Source of the DNA: an uncultured Verrucomicrobia subdivision 3 bacterium
GTDB taxonomy: Bacteria > Verrucomicrobiota > Verrucomicrobiia > Limisphaerales > UBA8199
Assembly: GCA_903913865.1 (NCBI GenBank)
Contig: CAIWMU010000244.1
Location: 1-55,802, forward strand
Reading direction: 5' to 3'
DNA length: 55,802 bases
Shown: one piece after another, positions 1-8,335 of the stretch
Position numbering within the stretch: the stretch's first letter is position 1
How the letters are laid out: every line of letters begins with the position of its first letter
The notes under the pieces: model-generated
Databases searched by the model: none
Told to the model about the DNA's origin: nothing
The model's input: the letters and a program-made list of their open reading frames with translations, nothing else
Translations under genes and position numbers: made by a program

Positions 1-62
1 TCCGGGGTTCGGCTGCGCTTGGCTCGCTGCGCTCGCCTTCGCTCCGCCTCACCCCGGAGGGG
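1..62. repeat. GC-rich dispersed repeat (type B, CCGGGGTT...ACCCCGG)
   Basis: The stretch begins CCGGGGTT and ends ACCCCGG, with alternating GCTCG/CTTCG steps between. It resembles two other places in this window, at about 1759-1796 and 19922-19955, which share the outer CCGGGGTT and ACCCCGG arms around a short GAGCG core. All three sit in broken genes. Such arms can form a hairpin. I infer a dispersed REP-like family. The function is unknown. Confidence 0.55.
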
Positions 63-421
63 TAAGGACGGAGGGAAGAAAGACAAATTACAGAAAGCAT
101 CTTACACCGGCTGAACCAAAAGCCGACAGAGAAAGGTCCTGCTCCTGCAGGAAGAACTGCTGATGTTGTGGCCACACTCATGTCTGCAAGTGCGGAGAAG
201 CTAACGCTGGAGCCGTTTGCTGAAAAACGATCTGCCGCAAAAAATGGATTGCCTATAACACTTGTGGGGATTCCCATCCCGCTCAGGTCATTCGCATTCC
301 CGTTAAACGGAAAATAGGCCACCAGCCCGTTTGTTAGGAACGGTTGTGCTTGAACCAGACCGCAGGTGAGAATCCCGATGAATGCCGCCGCCAAGAGTGC
401 CAGATATTTTTTGAACTGCAT
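1..421 (-). CDS. Secreted LamG-like protein, 5' part only, runs off the window
   Basis: An open frame begins with ATG at 421 on the minus strand and stays open to base 1. Residues 1-26 form a clear signal peptide: a Lys pair, then a hydrophobic core ending LVQAQ. Residues 32-47 read GLVAYFPFNGNANDLS, the usual opening of a LamG / concanavalin A-like lectin domain, and a strand ending FSVGFWF lies at 97-103. Beyond about residue 104 the resemblance stops and the frame enters a GC-rich repeat at the window start, so the gene was probably cut by that repeat. Family knowledge: such proteins are exported carbohydrate-binding or adhesive proteins. Whether the gene resumes outside the window cannot be seen. 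The start is well fixed by the signal peptide. Confidence 0.6.
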   Translation of the reverse strand, partial: MQFKKYLALLAAAFIGILTCGLVQAQPFLTNGLVAYFPFNGNANDLSGMGIPTSVIGNPFFAADRFSANGSSVSFSALADMSVATTSAVLPAGAGPFSVGFWFSRCKMLSVICLSSLRPYPSGVRRSEGERSEPSAAEPR

Positions 422-1124
422 AGAATTCCATCTCTTCAGCCTCGATCCGACTACGTAATTCAAAAGAGTGAGCACGTCACACACCCTCGTTGGAGTTGCA
501 GGAAGAAGCTTATGCCACGAACACGCCAAGCCAAACAATAGATATGTGCGCCTGACGGATCTTTGCACCGTAGTAACTTCCCCGGTTTCCAACGAAACCC
601 TAGCCGCTGCCAAGCTGAACTATTTGTTGTTTCTCGTTTACTTTATTGTTCCTTGTCGACCGTCATAGAAAAACGTAGTGCCTGCGTAGGAAGAGACAAG
701 AACAAAATAGACTTGCCTTTACCGCTCAATGCAGTATGGCATAACGAGGCAGATGTGCTGAGAATGGCGAGCACTGTAGAGACCTCGCTTGATTGATCCC
801 TTAGGCTTCGACAATGCGACAGTCTGTAAGCCTTTTTCTTGAAACAACTTGGCAGTCTTATCAATGGCGCACAGGTTCGAAAGTTGGTGTTGAACCAAAA
901 CCAAGTTTAACCTGAGGACGGGAAAAGGGAATATCATTGGGAGCCAATGAGATGCATAGCTCTACGACTTACATCAAGAGTGTCCCATATTGGGGCGGAT
1001 TCGATCGTTGGGTATAAATGATTGTCCAAAGGTGGCTTATTCACCGTATTTTTCAGCAAATAAGATATATAGCGGATAAGCTTGTTATTTCGAGGGTGGT
1101 GAGTCAGGATTCCAGAGAACTGAG
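422..1124. other. Intergenic stretch without a supported gene
   Basis: About 700 bases lie between the LamG-like gene start and the IS left end. Short frames exist on both strands, but none has a family resemblance, a good ribosome site or consistent codon use. The base composition is more AT-rich than its surroundings. The part next to 421 must hold the promoter of the LamG-like gene, but I could not pick out a convincing -35/-10 pair. Confidence 0.5.
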
Positions 1125-1178
1125 CCGGAACGATTCAGATTGAAAGAGTAAGGCACCGTACGATGGACTTGTGGTGTA

Positions 1179-2195
1179 ATGAAAAAACCAAGTTCCGGGC
1201 CTCAACAGGAGGCGAACCAAACGGTGCCGCTTCAAATTGACACCAAAGATGGCACTTCGTCCATCCGGATTTCCTTCACCGACCAGAGGCTGACGGCACA
1301 TGGCGGGATGGTGATTTGGTCGCACCATCTCCGGCAGAAGGGGATCCGGGAGCAACTGCGGGATGTTCTTCCCCATGCCCCCACCAGCCCCAACTCCTAC
1401 GGCCCGACAGACGTGGCACTGGGCTGCATCGGGGGCAACATCTGCGGAGCGGACAAACTGTCCCGGGTGGCGTGGTTGCAGAGCGACCCTGCCATAGCGG
1501 AGGTGTTGGGGGTTGAGGCGGTTGCAAGCCAGTCCACCTTCAGCCGCTTCTTCGCCCGGTTCAAGCAGAACGACTGCAACCTCCTCAATCAGCGGCACCG
1601 CAAGGCAATCCACGCACTGCGATCCCACCGGGAAGGGGATTGTGTTTGTGACGTGGACCGGTGGTGTCGTCGCGTTGCTCCTCAACCACCGGCTTATCGC
1701 TGGGAACCCTCCGGGTTCAGGGAAGGGGGCTTCCCGGCACCCCGGAGGGTGTGCAAGACATTAGCCCGGGGTTGAGCGTGAGCGGCACCCCGGGTTGAGG
1801 ACGGAAAGGGACAAGGACCCGGCGGGGGTCCCAGAGTTGGGTTGCGGCCGATGGGGGGCACGCGCGTGTGGCTCTCTGCCATCCCACCGGGAGGGCTACA
1901 CTCTGGACATGGACTCATGGTCCCTGCTGCAGGAGGGCGGGCATCAGGAGGGGGGGCGGGTGGGCTACACCCGGCAAGGAAACAAACCGTGTCATCGTGC
2001 CCTTGTCGCAGGGTTGGCCGAGGTCAACGTGATTGCCGGGTATGCGCCGCGCCGTGGGGACAGCCATTGCGTGAACGGGGCGGCTGAGTTTCTGCGCCAG
2101 ACGGTGAGCAGCCTGCCCAGACACATCCGGGTGGGATTGGTGCGGGGTGACAGCGGTTTTGGCGACCATTCGGTCATGGAGGTGGCCGGATGGTG
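1179..2195 (+). pseudogene. IS1380-like transposase, split by repeat insertion and truncated
   Basis: The first part (ATG 1179 to about 1636) encodes the N-terminal region, including AHGGMVIWSHHLRQ and the helical AVASQSTFSRFFARF stretch. The second part resumes near 1882 with YTLDMDSWSLL, containing the first acidic motif, and GHQEGGRVGYTRQGNKPCHR, and reaches RGDSGF, the second Asp motif typical of IS1380 transposases. The third catalytic residue and the C-terminus are absent. Removing 259 bases between the two duplicated target segments restores a single frame, so the split is a secondary insertion rather than decay. Copy 2 at 32790-33684 keeps the uninterrupted target site. Confidence 0.75.
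1617..1895. repeat. Composite dispersed repeat inserted in the transposase, with flanking duplication
   Basis: Two 20-base segments, 1617-1636 and 1876-1895, are 18/20 identical and lie exactly 259 bases apart. The matching site in copy 2 is present once and is a palindrome, CCGTCCC-ACC-GGGACGG. Between the segments lie unit A (about 1651-1720: GACGTGGACCGGTGGTGTCG to CCCTCCGGGTTC), also found at about 20077-20146, and a type B hairpin at about 1759-1796. Unit A is open in the minus-strand frame and gives a recurrent peptide containing RSNATTPPVHV, which is likely to be mis-annotated as small proteins. Confidence 0.7.
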
Positions 2196-2260
2196 GTGGC
2201 GGGTTGCGGGAGTGTTTTGCCCCGCTTGTCTCGTGCCGCACCTTGGGCTAGTTTGGGGCT

Positions 2261-3352
2261 GTGATTTACGATCCTAGTCTGGATGATTTGATGCAGAAGG
2301 TATGGACCGGGGGAAGGGTGACCCCGGCGGAGGCGTTGCGTTTGCACCGTCTGCCCTTGTCTGAACTGGGGGGGCTTGCGAACCGCCGCCGGGAACTGGC
2401 TCGGGCAGCGGCGTATGGCGGGCGGGGGAATGAGATCGTCACCTATATTGTGGATCGCAACATCAACTACACCAACGTCTGCAACGTCTATTGCAAGTTT
2501 TGCGCCTTTTACCGGACGGAGAAGGATGCCGATTCCTACGTGATCTCCCTTCCGGAGCTGGATCAGAAGATTGAGGAGACAATCGCTCTGGGGGGGACCC
2601 AGATTCTGCTGCAGGGGGGGCATCACCCCAAACTGACAAAACAGTGGTATCTCGACCTGCTTTCCCACATGCGGTCGAAATTTCCGAGCGTGAACATTCA
2701 TGGCTTCAGCCCGAGTGAGTTTGTTCATTTTCGGGAGGTTTTCGGCGAGCCGCTGGAGAAGATCATCGGGGATTTCAAGGCGGCTGGGTTGGGCTCAATC
2801 CCCGGTGGGGGTGGAGAGATTCTGGTGGACCGGGTGCGGGAGCGCATTTCGCCACTCAAGGCCAGGAGCAGCGACTGGCTGGAGGTGATGGATATTGCCC
2901 ACCGGCTTGGCTTGAGTTCCTCGGCGACGATGATGTTCGGCCATGTGGAGACGATTGAGGATCGGATTGAGCATCTGGACCGCATCCGCGTTCAGCAGGA
3001 CAGTTCCAAGGGGTTTACCGCCTTCATCGGCTGGACCTTTCAGGCTGAGAACACCCGTCTCAAGGCCCCGGCAGCCGGGGCTGACGACTATCTTCGAACG
3101 CAGGCTCTGGCCCGCATCTATCTGGACAATTTTCCGAGCGTGCAAAGTTCCTGGGTGACCCAGGGGTTGGAGATTGGCCAGGTGGCTCTCAAGTTTGGTG
3201 CCAACGATCTGGGGAGCATCATGATTGAGGAGAATGTTGTTTCCCAGGCGGGCACCACGTTCAAAATGACGGTCCCGGACATGCATCGGCTGATTGCCGA
3301 TCTCGGCTATGAACCGCACCAGCGGGACAACTGGTATCACCTCCTGAATTGA
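2261..3352 (+). CDS. mqnC: Cyclic dehypoxanthinyl futalosine synthase MqnC
   Basis: This 363-residue radical SAM enzyme performs the cyclisation step of the futalosine menaquinone pathway, turning dehypoxanthinyl futalosine into its cyclic form. The 4Fe-4S motif CNVYCKFC (C74, C78, C81) follows the MqnC-typical RNINYTNVC. Further family blocks are TQILLQGGHHP, IHGFSPSE, IPGGGGEIL, TATMMFGHVET-like (here SATMMFGHVET), FTAFIGWTFQ and SWVTQGLEIGQ. The length is normal. A GTG at 2261 is the likely start, directly after the IS remnant, so the promoter may lie in mobile DNA. The Cys spacing and the blocks separate it from MqnE. No other mqn gene is nearby. Confidence 0.93.
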   Translation: MIYDPSLDDLMQKVWTGGRVTPAEALRLHRLPLSELGGLANRRRELARAAAYGGRGNEIVTYIVDRNINYTNVCNVYCKFCAFYRTEKDADSYVISLPELDQKIEETIALGGTQILLQGGHHPKLTKQWYLDLLSHMRSKFPSVNIHGFSPSEFVHFREVFGEPLEKIIGDFKAAGLGSIPGGGGEILVDRVRERISPLKARSSDWLEVMDIAHRLGLSSSATMMFGHVETIEDRIEHLDRIRVQQDSSKGFTAFIGWTFQAENTRLKAPAAGADDYLRTQALARIYLDNFPSVQSSWVTQGLEIGQVALKFGANDLGSIMIEENVVSQAGTTFKMTVPDMHRLIADLGYEPHQRDNWYHLLN

Positions 3353-3426
3353 TCCACACGCGACCCGGTGGAAGAATGTTCCGCATACCACTTGCGCACA
3401 ACGTCGGGAGGGGGCAAATAGATAGC

Positions 3427-4572
3427 ATGACCAAACCGATCCGCCTCGGGACCGCACGCATCGCCCTCTCAATGCTCCTGCTGGCTGGAGCGACGCTGAC
3501 CGTGGCGGCTGGATCCATCTCCCACATTCCATTCGGGGCAACCAAAGATGGCAGGGATGTGGAACTTTACACCCTGCGAAACAGCCACGGCATGACGGCC
3601 AAGGTGATGACCTATGGGGCGGTGATTTATTCCCTCGAAGTGCCGGACCGCCACGGCAAGCTGGCGAACATCACCGCCAACCGGGTCACCCTGGCCGACT
3701 ACGAAGCGCGCAGTGGCGTGTTTGGTTCATTGATCGGCCGCTACGCCAACCGCATCGCCGGAGCCACCTTCCAGCTCGATGGCAAGACTTTCACCCTGCC
3801 TAAAAACGCCCCCCCGAATCATATTCACGGCGGTCAGGGTTTCGACAAGCGGGTCTGGACCGCTGGGATCGTAGCCGGGCGGGACAGTGCGGGATTGCGC
3901 CTGACCTACACCAGCATGGACGGGGAGGAGGGTTACCCCGGAACACTCAAGTGCGAGGTTCTCTACGAATTGAACGACCGCAACGAGTGGAAAATGGAAT
4001 ACACCGCGACAACGGACAAGCCCACGGTGGTCAACCTCTGCAACCATGCCTATTGGAATCTGGCGGGAGCCTGTTCCGGGGATGTTCTGGGCCAGTCCAT
4101 CCAACTTTGGGCCGACCGCTTTCTGGAAGTGGACGAGACCCTGATCCCGACCGGCAAGCTGCTGCCGGTGGTTGGCACTCCGCTGGATTTCTTAAAACCC
4201 CACACCATCGGCGAACGCATCGGGGAGATAACAGAAAAGCGGTTCGGCGGGGGGTATGACCACTGCTTCGTCATCAATAGGAAGGAACCCGGCAGCCTCA
4301 CCCACTGCGCGACGCTTTCAGATCCCGCATCGGGACGCACCATGGAGGTTTGGACCACTGAACCGGGAGTGCAGATCTACAGTGCCAATATGCCCTCGGG
4401 CACGCTGACCGGCCCAAACAACTATCCATATCCCCGCCATCTCGGAGTCTGCCTCGAAACGCAGCACTACCCTGACTCCCCGAACCACCCGGACTTTCCT
4501 ACAACAACCCTGCGCCCGGGGGAAACCTACCGGTCCACCACGATCCACAAATTCGGCATCCGGTCAAAGTAG
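3427..4572 (+). CDS. Exported aldose 1-epimerase (galactose mutarotase family)
   Basis: The enzyme interconverts alpha and beta anomers of aldoses. From ATG 3427 it has 381 residues. Residues 1-29 look like a signal peptide: basic start, hydrophobic AIALSMLLLAGATL, small residues at the end. This suggests periplasmic or surface action, as in mutarotases attached to polysaccharide use. Family motifs are the histidine block NHIHGGQGFDKRVW, the second histidine in NLCNHAYWNLAG, and the catalytic Glu in LETQHYPDSPNHP. A purine-rich GGGAGGGGG lies about 10 bases upstream of this start. An in-frame start at 3349 would put extra residues before the signal peptide, so I reject it. It is co-directional with mqnC but unrelated to it. 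Confidence 0.88.
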   Translation: MTKPIRLGTARIALSMLLLAGATLTVAAGSISHIPFGATKDGRDVELYTLRNSHGMTAKVMTYGAVIYSLEVPDRHGKLANITANRVTLADYEARSGVFGSLIGRYANRIAGATFQLDGKTFTLPKNAPPNHIHGGQGFDKRVWTAGIVAGRDSAGLRLTYTSMDGEEGYPGTLKCEVLYELNDRNEWKMEYTATTDKPTVVNLCNHAYWNLAGACSGDVLGQSIQLWADRFLEVDETLIPTGKLLPVVGTPLDFLKPHTIGERIGEITEKRFGGGYDHCFVINRKEPGSLTHCATLSDPASGRTMEVWTTEPGVQIYSANMPSGTLTGPNNYPYPRHLGVCLETQHYPDSPNHPDFPTTTLRPGETYRSTTIHKFGIRSK

Positions 4573-4600
4573 GGGCGAAACGGTCGCGGCAGGGAGCCTC

Positions 4601-5311
4601 TCAGGAACTTCTGTCATCCATCGAGTGGAAGACCCCTTCCAGAATGACTTCCTTCGTCTTCCAGATCAGGGCCATTGTCATTGCCAGGGGAAGTAGCACC
4701 AGCAGGACAAGGAACCAGAAGCTGGCCCGCTCCAGTATTTCGAGGATCACTCCGACCATCTTTGGCAGGTGCGGTGTCTGTTGGAGCGCCAGCGCCACGA
4801 TTCCGAACAGCAGGGTGATGAACAGGAGATTCAGATTGAACTGTGTGAACTGGCGCGTCTCCACCCGCAGTGACTCATCGGGAAGCATCGCCGCCAGGCG
4901 CCGCAGCATCAGGTTCAGGCTCACCAGAAATGTGATGGATACCAGCCCGAAGAGCAGCACCGCCGTCAGGAAGAATTCGTTTGTCGGGATCCTGTTCAGC
5001 CAGTAGAGAAAGGGGCTCAACCCGCAAAGCATGAGGCCGAGCAGTCTGGCCCGATCCAGAGCGTTGCGCCAGACCCGTTCCTGCCTCTGGAAATCACCGA
5101 TGATCCACAGCCCGTAAACCAGCAAACCGGTGCACACCAGTGGCGGAATCACCCCATAGGTGTGGATTGTATCCAGCCGCACGGTGTGAAAGCAGACAAT
5201 CAGGGTGACGGGCAGTCCCCAGAAAAGGCAGGAAAGCCCCCGGACCAGATGCCCGAGGGACCGCATCAACTGAGGCTGGGGAGGAGCTTCTGACATGAGC
5301 CCGGAAGGCAT
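4601..5311 (-). CDS. Multi-pass membrane protein of unknown function, coupled to speA
   Basis: The protein has about 236 residues with five or six hydrophobic segments, for example GLSCLFWGLPVTLIVCF, IPPLVCTGLLVYGLWII, FFLTAVLLFGLVSITFLV, LNLLFITLLFGIVALAL and FWFLVLLVLLPLAMTMALI. A basic, glutamine- and arginine-containing loop separates segments 2 and 3. I do not recognise a family. Its ATG at 5311 shares one base with the TGA of speA (TGATG), so translation is probably coupled to arginine decarboxylase. ATG 5296 is an alternative start. It converges on the aldose epimerase gene with 28 bases between them. Confidence 0.75.
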   Translation of the reverse strand: MPSGLMSEAPPQPQLMRSLGHLVRGLSCLFWGLPVTLIVCFHTVRLDTIHTYGVIPPLVCTGLLVYGLWIIGDFQRQERVWRNALDRARLLGLMLCGLSPFLYWLNRIPTNEFFLTAVLLFGLVSITFLVSLNLMLRRLAAMLPDESLRVETRQFTQFNLNLLFITLLFGIVALALQQTPHLPKMVGVILEILERASFWFLVLLVLLPLAMTMALIWKTKEVILEGVFHSMDDRSS

Positions 5312-7254
5312 CAAAAGCTGAGGTAGGTGTATTCGCGCAAGCCTCGCTCGTAATCATCCAGCAGGCGCATCGCTTCGGAGGGCTTCATCCGGTCCGACTT
5401 GATCGCATCATCCACCTGAGCCTTCATCTGCCGCTTCAGTTCTTTTTCATCATATTGCACGGAATCCAGTGCCTGCACGATGGTGGTGCCCTCGATGATC
5501 TCCTCTACGTAGTAGCCGGAGGGTTCATCCGGATCCAGAAACACGTGAACCTCATTCACCCGGCCGAACAGGTTGTGAAGATCCCCCATGATGTCCTGAT
5601 AGGCGCCCATGAGGAAAAAGCCGATGCGGTAGGGGTCCTGGGCCCCGTTGGCGTTTTGCTGCAGGGGATGCAGCGGCAGGGTGTCCCGGACATCCCGCAG
5701 GTCGATGAACTTGTTGATCTGGCCGTCGGAATCGCAGGTGATGTCCACGAGGGTGGCCTCCCGGGTGGGGCGTTCATTGAGGCGGCTGATGGGCATGATC
5801 GGGAACAACTGGCCCAGCGCCCAATGGTCGAGCAGGCTTTGGAAGACGGAAAAGTTGCACAGATACTGGTCTGCAAGGCTGTCCTCCAGCTTCAGAATCT
5901 CCTCCGGGATATACGCCTGGCCACGGAAGCTATCCACAACCTCCTGGCTGATTTCCCAGTAAAGGTTCTCGATCTTGGCCTTGTCCGGCAGTTCGAGCAT
6001 GCCCAGGGTGAACATGTGCTGGGCATCCTCACGCCGTTCCAGGGCATCGTGGTAGGCCTCCAGCTTGTTCAGCTTCGGCAGGTTCTTCCGGATATCGAGC
6101 AACTCCTTGACCAGGACCTGGTCCTTCTCACTCCCATCGACCAGTGCCGAGTTGGGCCGGTTCTTGGCAATGGCGCCAAAAACCTCCACGATCAAAACAC
6201 TGTGGTGGGCCACCACTGCACGGCCACTCTCACTGATGATGCAGGGGTGGGGGACATGCTCCATGTTGCAGACGTCGGCGATGTAGTAAACGATGTCGTT
6301 CGCATACTCCTGCAGCGTGTAGTTTGTGGAACTGTCGAAAGCGGACCTGCTCCCATCGTAATCCACGCCGAGACCGCCACCGACATCGAGGTATTCGATC
6401 TGGAAGCCCATCTTGTAGAGCTTCGCGTAGAAGCGTGCAGCCTCCTGCACCGCCCGTTTCACGATCAGGATGTCCGGCACCTGAGAGCCGATGTGGAAAT
6501 GGAGCAACTTGAAGCAGTGGCCCAACCCCTCGGCTACCAACATTTGGGTGGCTTCCAGCAACTCCGCCGTGCTGAGGCCGAACTTGGCGTTTTCCCCGGC
6601 GCTCTCAGCCCACTTGCCGCCCCCCTTGCTCAAAAGCCGTGCCCGCACACCGATCAAGGGCTCAACACCGAGCTGGCGCGAGATGCTGATCACCTGACGC
6701 AACTCCTCCAGCTTCTCAACAATCAAAATCACTTTCTTGCCCAGTTTTGTCCCCAGCAGCGCCACCCGGATGAATTGTGCGTCCTTGTAGCCGTTGCATA
6801 CGATCAGGCTGCCCATCTGGCTCTGCAGGGCCAGACCTGCATACAGTTCCGGCTTGCTGCCCACCTCCAGGCCGTAATCGAAAGGCCGGCCCGCATCCAG
6901 GATTTCCTCCACCACCTCACGCAGCTGGTTCACCTTGACGGGGAAAACACCACGATAGTTGCCCTGGTAGCCAAATTCACTGATTGCGCTCCGGAATGCC
7001 ATGTTGATCGACTCAACCCGGTGCCGCAGGATGTCCTGGAACCGGATCAGCAGCGGAAACTTCAGGCCGCGCCCTTTTGCCTCCTCAATCACATCCGTCA
7101 GGTCCACGCTCGCGCCCGCCTCCATCAGAGGTTTGGCGACCACATGGCCCGCTTCGTTGATATCAAAATAATCCGCCCCCCAGCGGTGAATGTTATACAG
7201 GTTTCGAGCCTGGTGTATACTCCACGCCGAGGAAGCTTCGCTGATGTTGCTCAT
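5311..7254 (-). CDS. speA: Biosynthetic arginine decarboxylase SpeA
   Basis: This 647-residue PLP enzyme converts arginine to agmatine, the entry to polyamine synthesis by the agmatine route. The N-terminus WSIHQARNLYNIHRWGADYF is typical of SpeA. The PLP-binding lysine is K107 in GVFPVKVNQLREVV, and the barrel signatures FHIGSQVPD and YLDVGGGLGVDYDG follow. The length and the C-terminal helical extension match the bacterial biosynthetic form rather than the DapDC or ornithine types. The ATG at 7254 is well placed. The downstream membrane protein overlaps its stop. The long frame on the opposite strand here is a codon-bias shadow. Confidence 0.95.
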   Translation of the reverse strand: MSNISEASSAWSIHQARNLYNIHRWGADYFDINEAGHVVAKPLMEAGASVDLTDVIEEAKGRGLKFPLLIRFQDILRHRVESINMAFRSAISEFGYQGNYRGVFPVKVNQLREVVEEILDAGRPFDYGLEVGSKPELYAGLALQSQMGSLIVCNGYKDAQFIRVALLGTKLGKKVILIVEKLEELRQVISISRQLGVEPLIGVRARLLSKGGGKWAESAGENAKFGLSTAELLEATQMLVAEGLGHCFKLLHFHIGSQVPDILIVKRAVQEAARFYAKLYKMGFQIEYLDVGGGLGVDYDGSRSAFDSSTNYTLQEYANDIVYYIADVCNMEHVPHPCIISESGRAVVAHHSVLIVEVFGAIAKNRPNSALVDGSEKDQVLVKELLDIRKNLPKLNKLEAYHDALERREDAQHMFTLGMLELPDKAKIENLYWEISQEVVDSFRGQAYIPEEILKLEDSLADQYLCNFSVFQSLLDHWALGQLFPIMPISRLNERPTREATLVDITCDSDGQINKFIDLRDVRDTLPLHPLQQNANGAQDPYRIGFFLMGAYQDIMGDLHNLFGRVNEVHVFLDPDEPSGYYVEEIIEGTTIVQALDSVQYDEKELKRQMKAQVDDAIKSDRMKPSEAMRLLDDYERGLREYTYLSF

Positions 7255-7426
7255 TTCTATTTTCCCAACCGAGCGGCACTATAGAATTCCTGCACCGGAA
7301 TTCAATACACAGCTTGAAAAAACTTTTCATCCCGGGCCAGGCCTCCCGTGCCGCTGCCGGATTTGCAGGGGTGGAATCGGTCGTTTCGGTCTTTCCCACC
7401 CTCCCGGTTTCTGGTTGACTGCGCCC

Positions 7427-8203
7427 ATGGCAAAGACACTGCTGCAGGACCTCGTCTCCCACTGCGACCGGTTGTTGCGCACGCGGGAAATTCCGGACTA
7501 CGACAAGGCTGCGAACGGCCTTCAGGCCGCCAACGACGGAACCGTGACGCGGATCGCCGCCGCAGTGGATGCATCCCTCGCCACGGTTCGGCTCGCGGTC
7601 GAGGCCGGGGCTGATCTGCTCATTGTGCACCACGGCCTTTTCTGGGGGCAGACACAGCCTTGGACCGGGCCGCGCCTTGAACTGATCCGTCTCCTGGTGC
7701 AGAACAACCTGGCGGTTTACAGCTCGCACCTGCCACTGGATGCCCATCCAAAGCTCGGCAACAACTCACTTCTCTGCGCCGCGCTCGGCTTCAAGTCCCC
7801 GAAGCCATACCATACGTACAAGGGTTTCCCGATCGGGCTCCAGGCCGCCCAATCGATACAACGGGATGAACTGGTCCGGCGTCTGGACCTTGCTTTGGAG
7901 GCTCCGGAGGGGCGATCGGTCGTGCGCCTGATCCCGGGCGGGCCCGGGCGATGCAAAAAGATTGGCATCGTGACCGGTGGTGCCGGCAGTGAACTCCACC
8001 AGGCAGCCGAGGTCGGGCTGGACACGCTTATCACGGGGGAGGGACCCCATTGGACCTACAGCATGGCTGAGGAATTGGGGCTGAATGTTCTTTACGGGGG
8101 CCATTACGCGACCGAAACCTTTGGCGTGAAGGCTTTGGCGGGACACCTCTCGAAGAAATACCACGTCCCCTGGACCTTTCTGGATCATCCAACCGGTCTC
8201 TGA
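7427..8203 (+). CDS. NIF3 / YqfO-family dinuclear metal protein
   Basis: The 258-residue protein belongs to the NIF3 family (often labelled GTP cyclohydrolase I type 2 homologue), which binds two metal ions. Metal-ligand blocks are visible: IVHHGLFWG near residues 66-74, SSHLPLDAHP in the middle, and GGHYATET near the C-terminus. The exact reaction of this family is not settled, so I give no symbol. ATG 7427 gives a compact start, MAKTLLQDLVSHCDRLL. A longer in-frame start at 7190 would overlap speA and add unrelated residues. It is divergent from speA, and the 172 bases between them probably hold both promoters. Confidence 0.88.
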   Translation: MAKTLLQDLVSHCDRLLRTREIPDYDKAANGLQAANDGTVTRIAAAVDASLATVRLAVEAGADLLIVHHGLFWGQTQPWTGPRLELIRLLVQNNLAVYSSHLPLDAHPKLGNNSLLCAALGFKSPKPYHTYKGFPIGLQAAQSIQRDELVRRLDLALEAPEGRSVVRLIPGGPGRCKKIGIVTGGAGSELHQAAEVGLDTLITGEGPHWTYSMAEELGLNVLYGGHYATETFGVKALAGHLSKKYHVPWTFLDHPTGL

Positions 8204-8335
8204 CCCGGTCCCCCCCCTCCGCCCCCGGGAAATATCAAATTGACGACCTGCGCAGTGGGCAACTAGCCTTTTGCCGTGAACCTTGACCTAACAATTTATT
8301 CGGCGAAGCAGGCATCGGCCTGATCTGGAACCTCT

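Larger units (their letters stand above)
1125..2195 (+). mobile_element. IS1380-like element, copy 1: 5' part, right end missing
   Basis: The left terminus CCGGAACGATTCAGATTG begins at 1125. The same terminus is found on the minus strand at 33738 and, with one change, at 28716, which fixes the element boundary. The transposase frame starts 54 bases inside. The element is interrupted at 1617-1895 by a dispersed repeat and loses recognisable IS sequence near 2195, just before mqnC. No right inverted repeat is present, so this copy cannot move by itself. The right limit is approximate. Confidence 0.7.

Noticed and set aside
5455-7284. A 609-codon open frame on the plus strand opposite speA.
   Set aside because: It is a mirror of speA codons with no family features. 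speA has all catalytic motifs.
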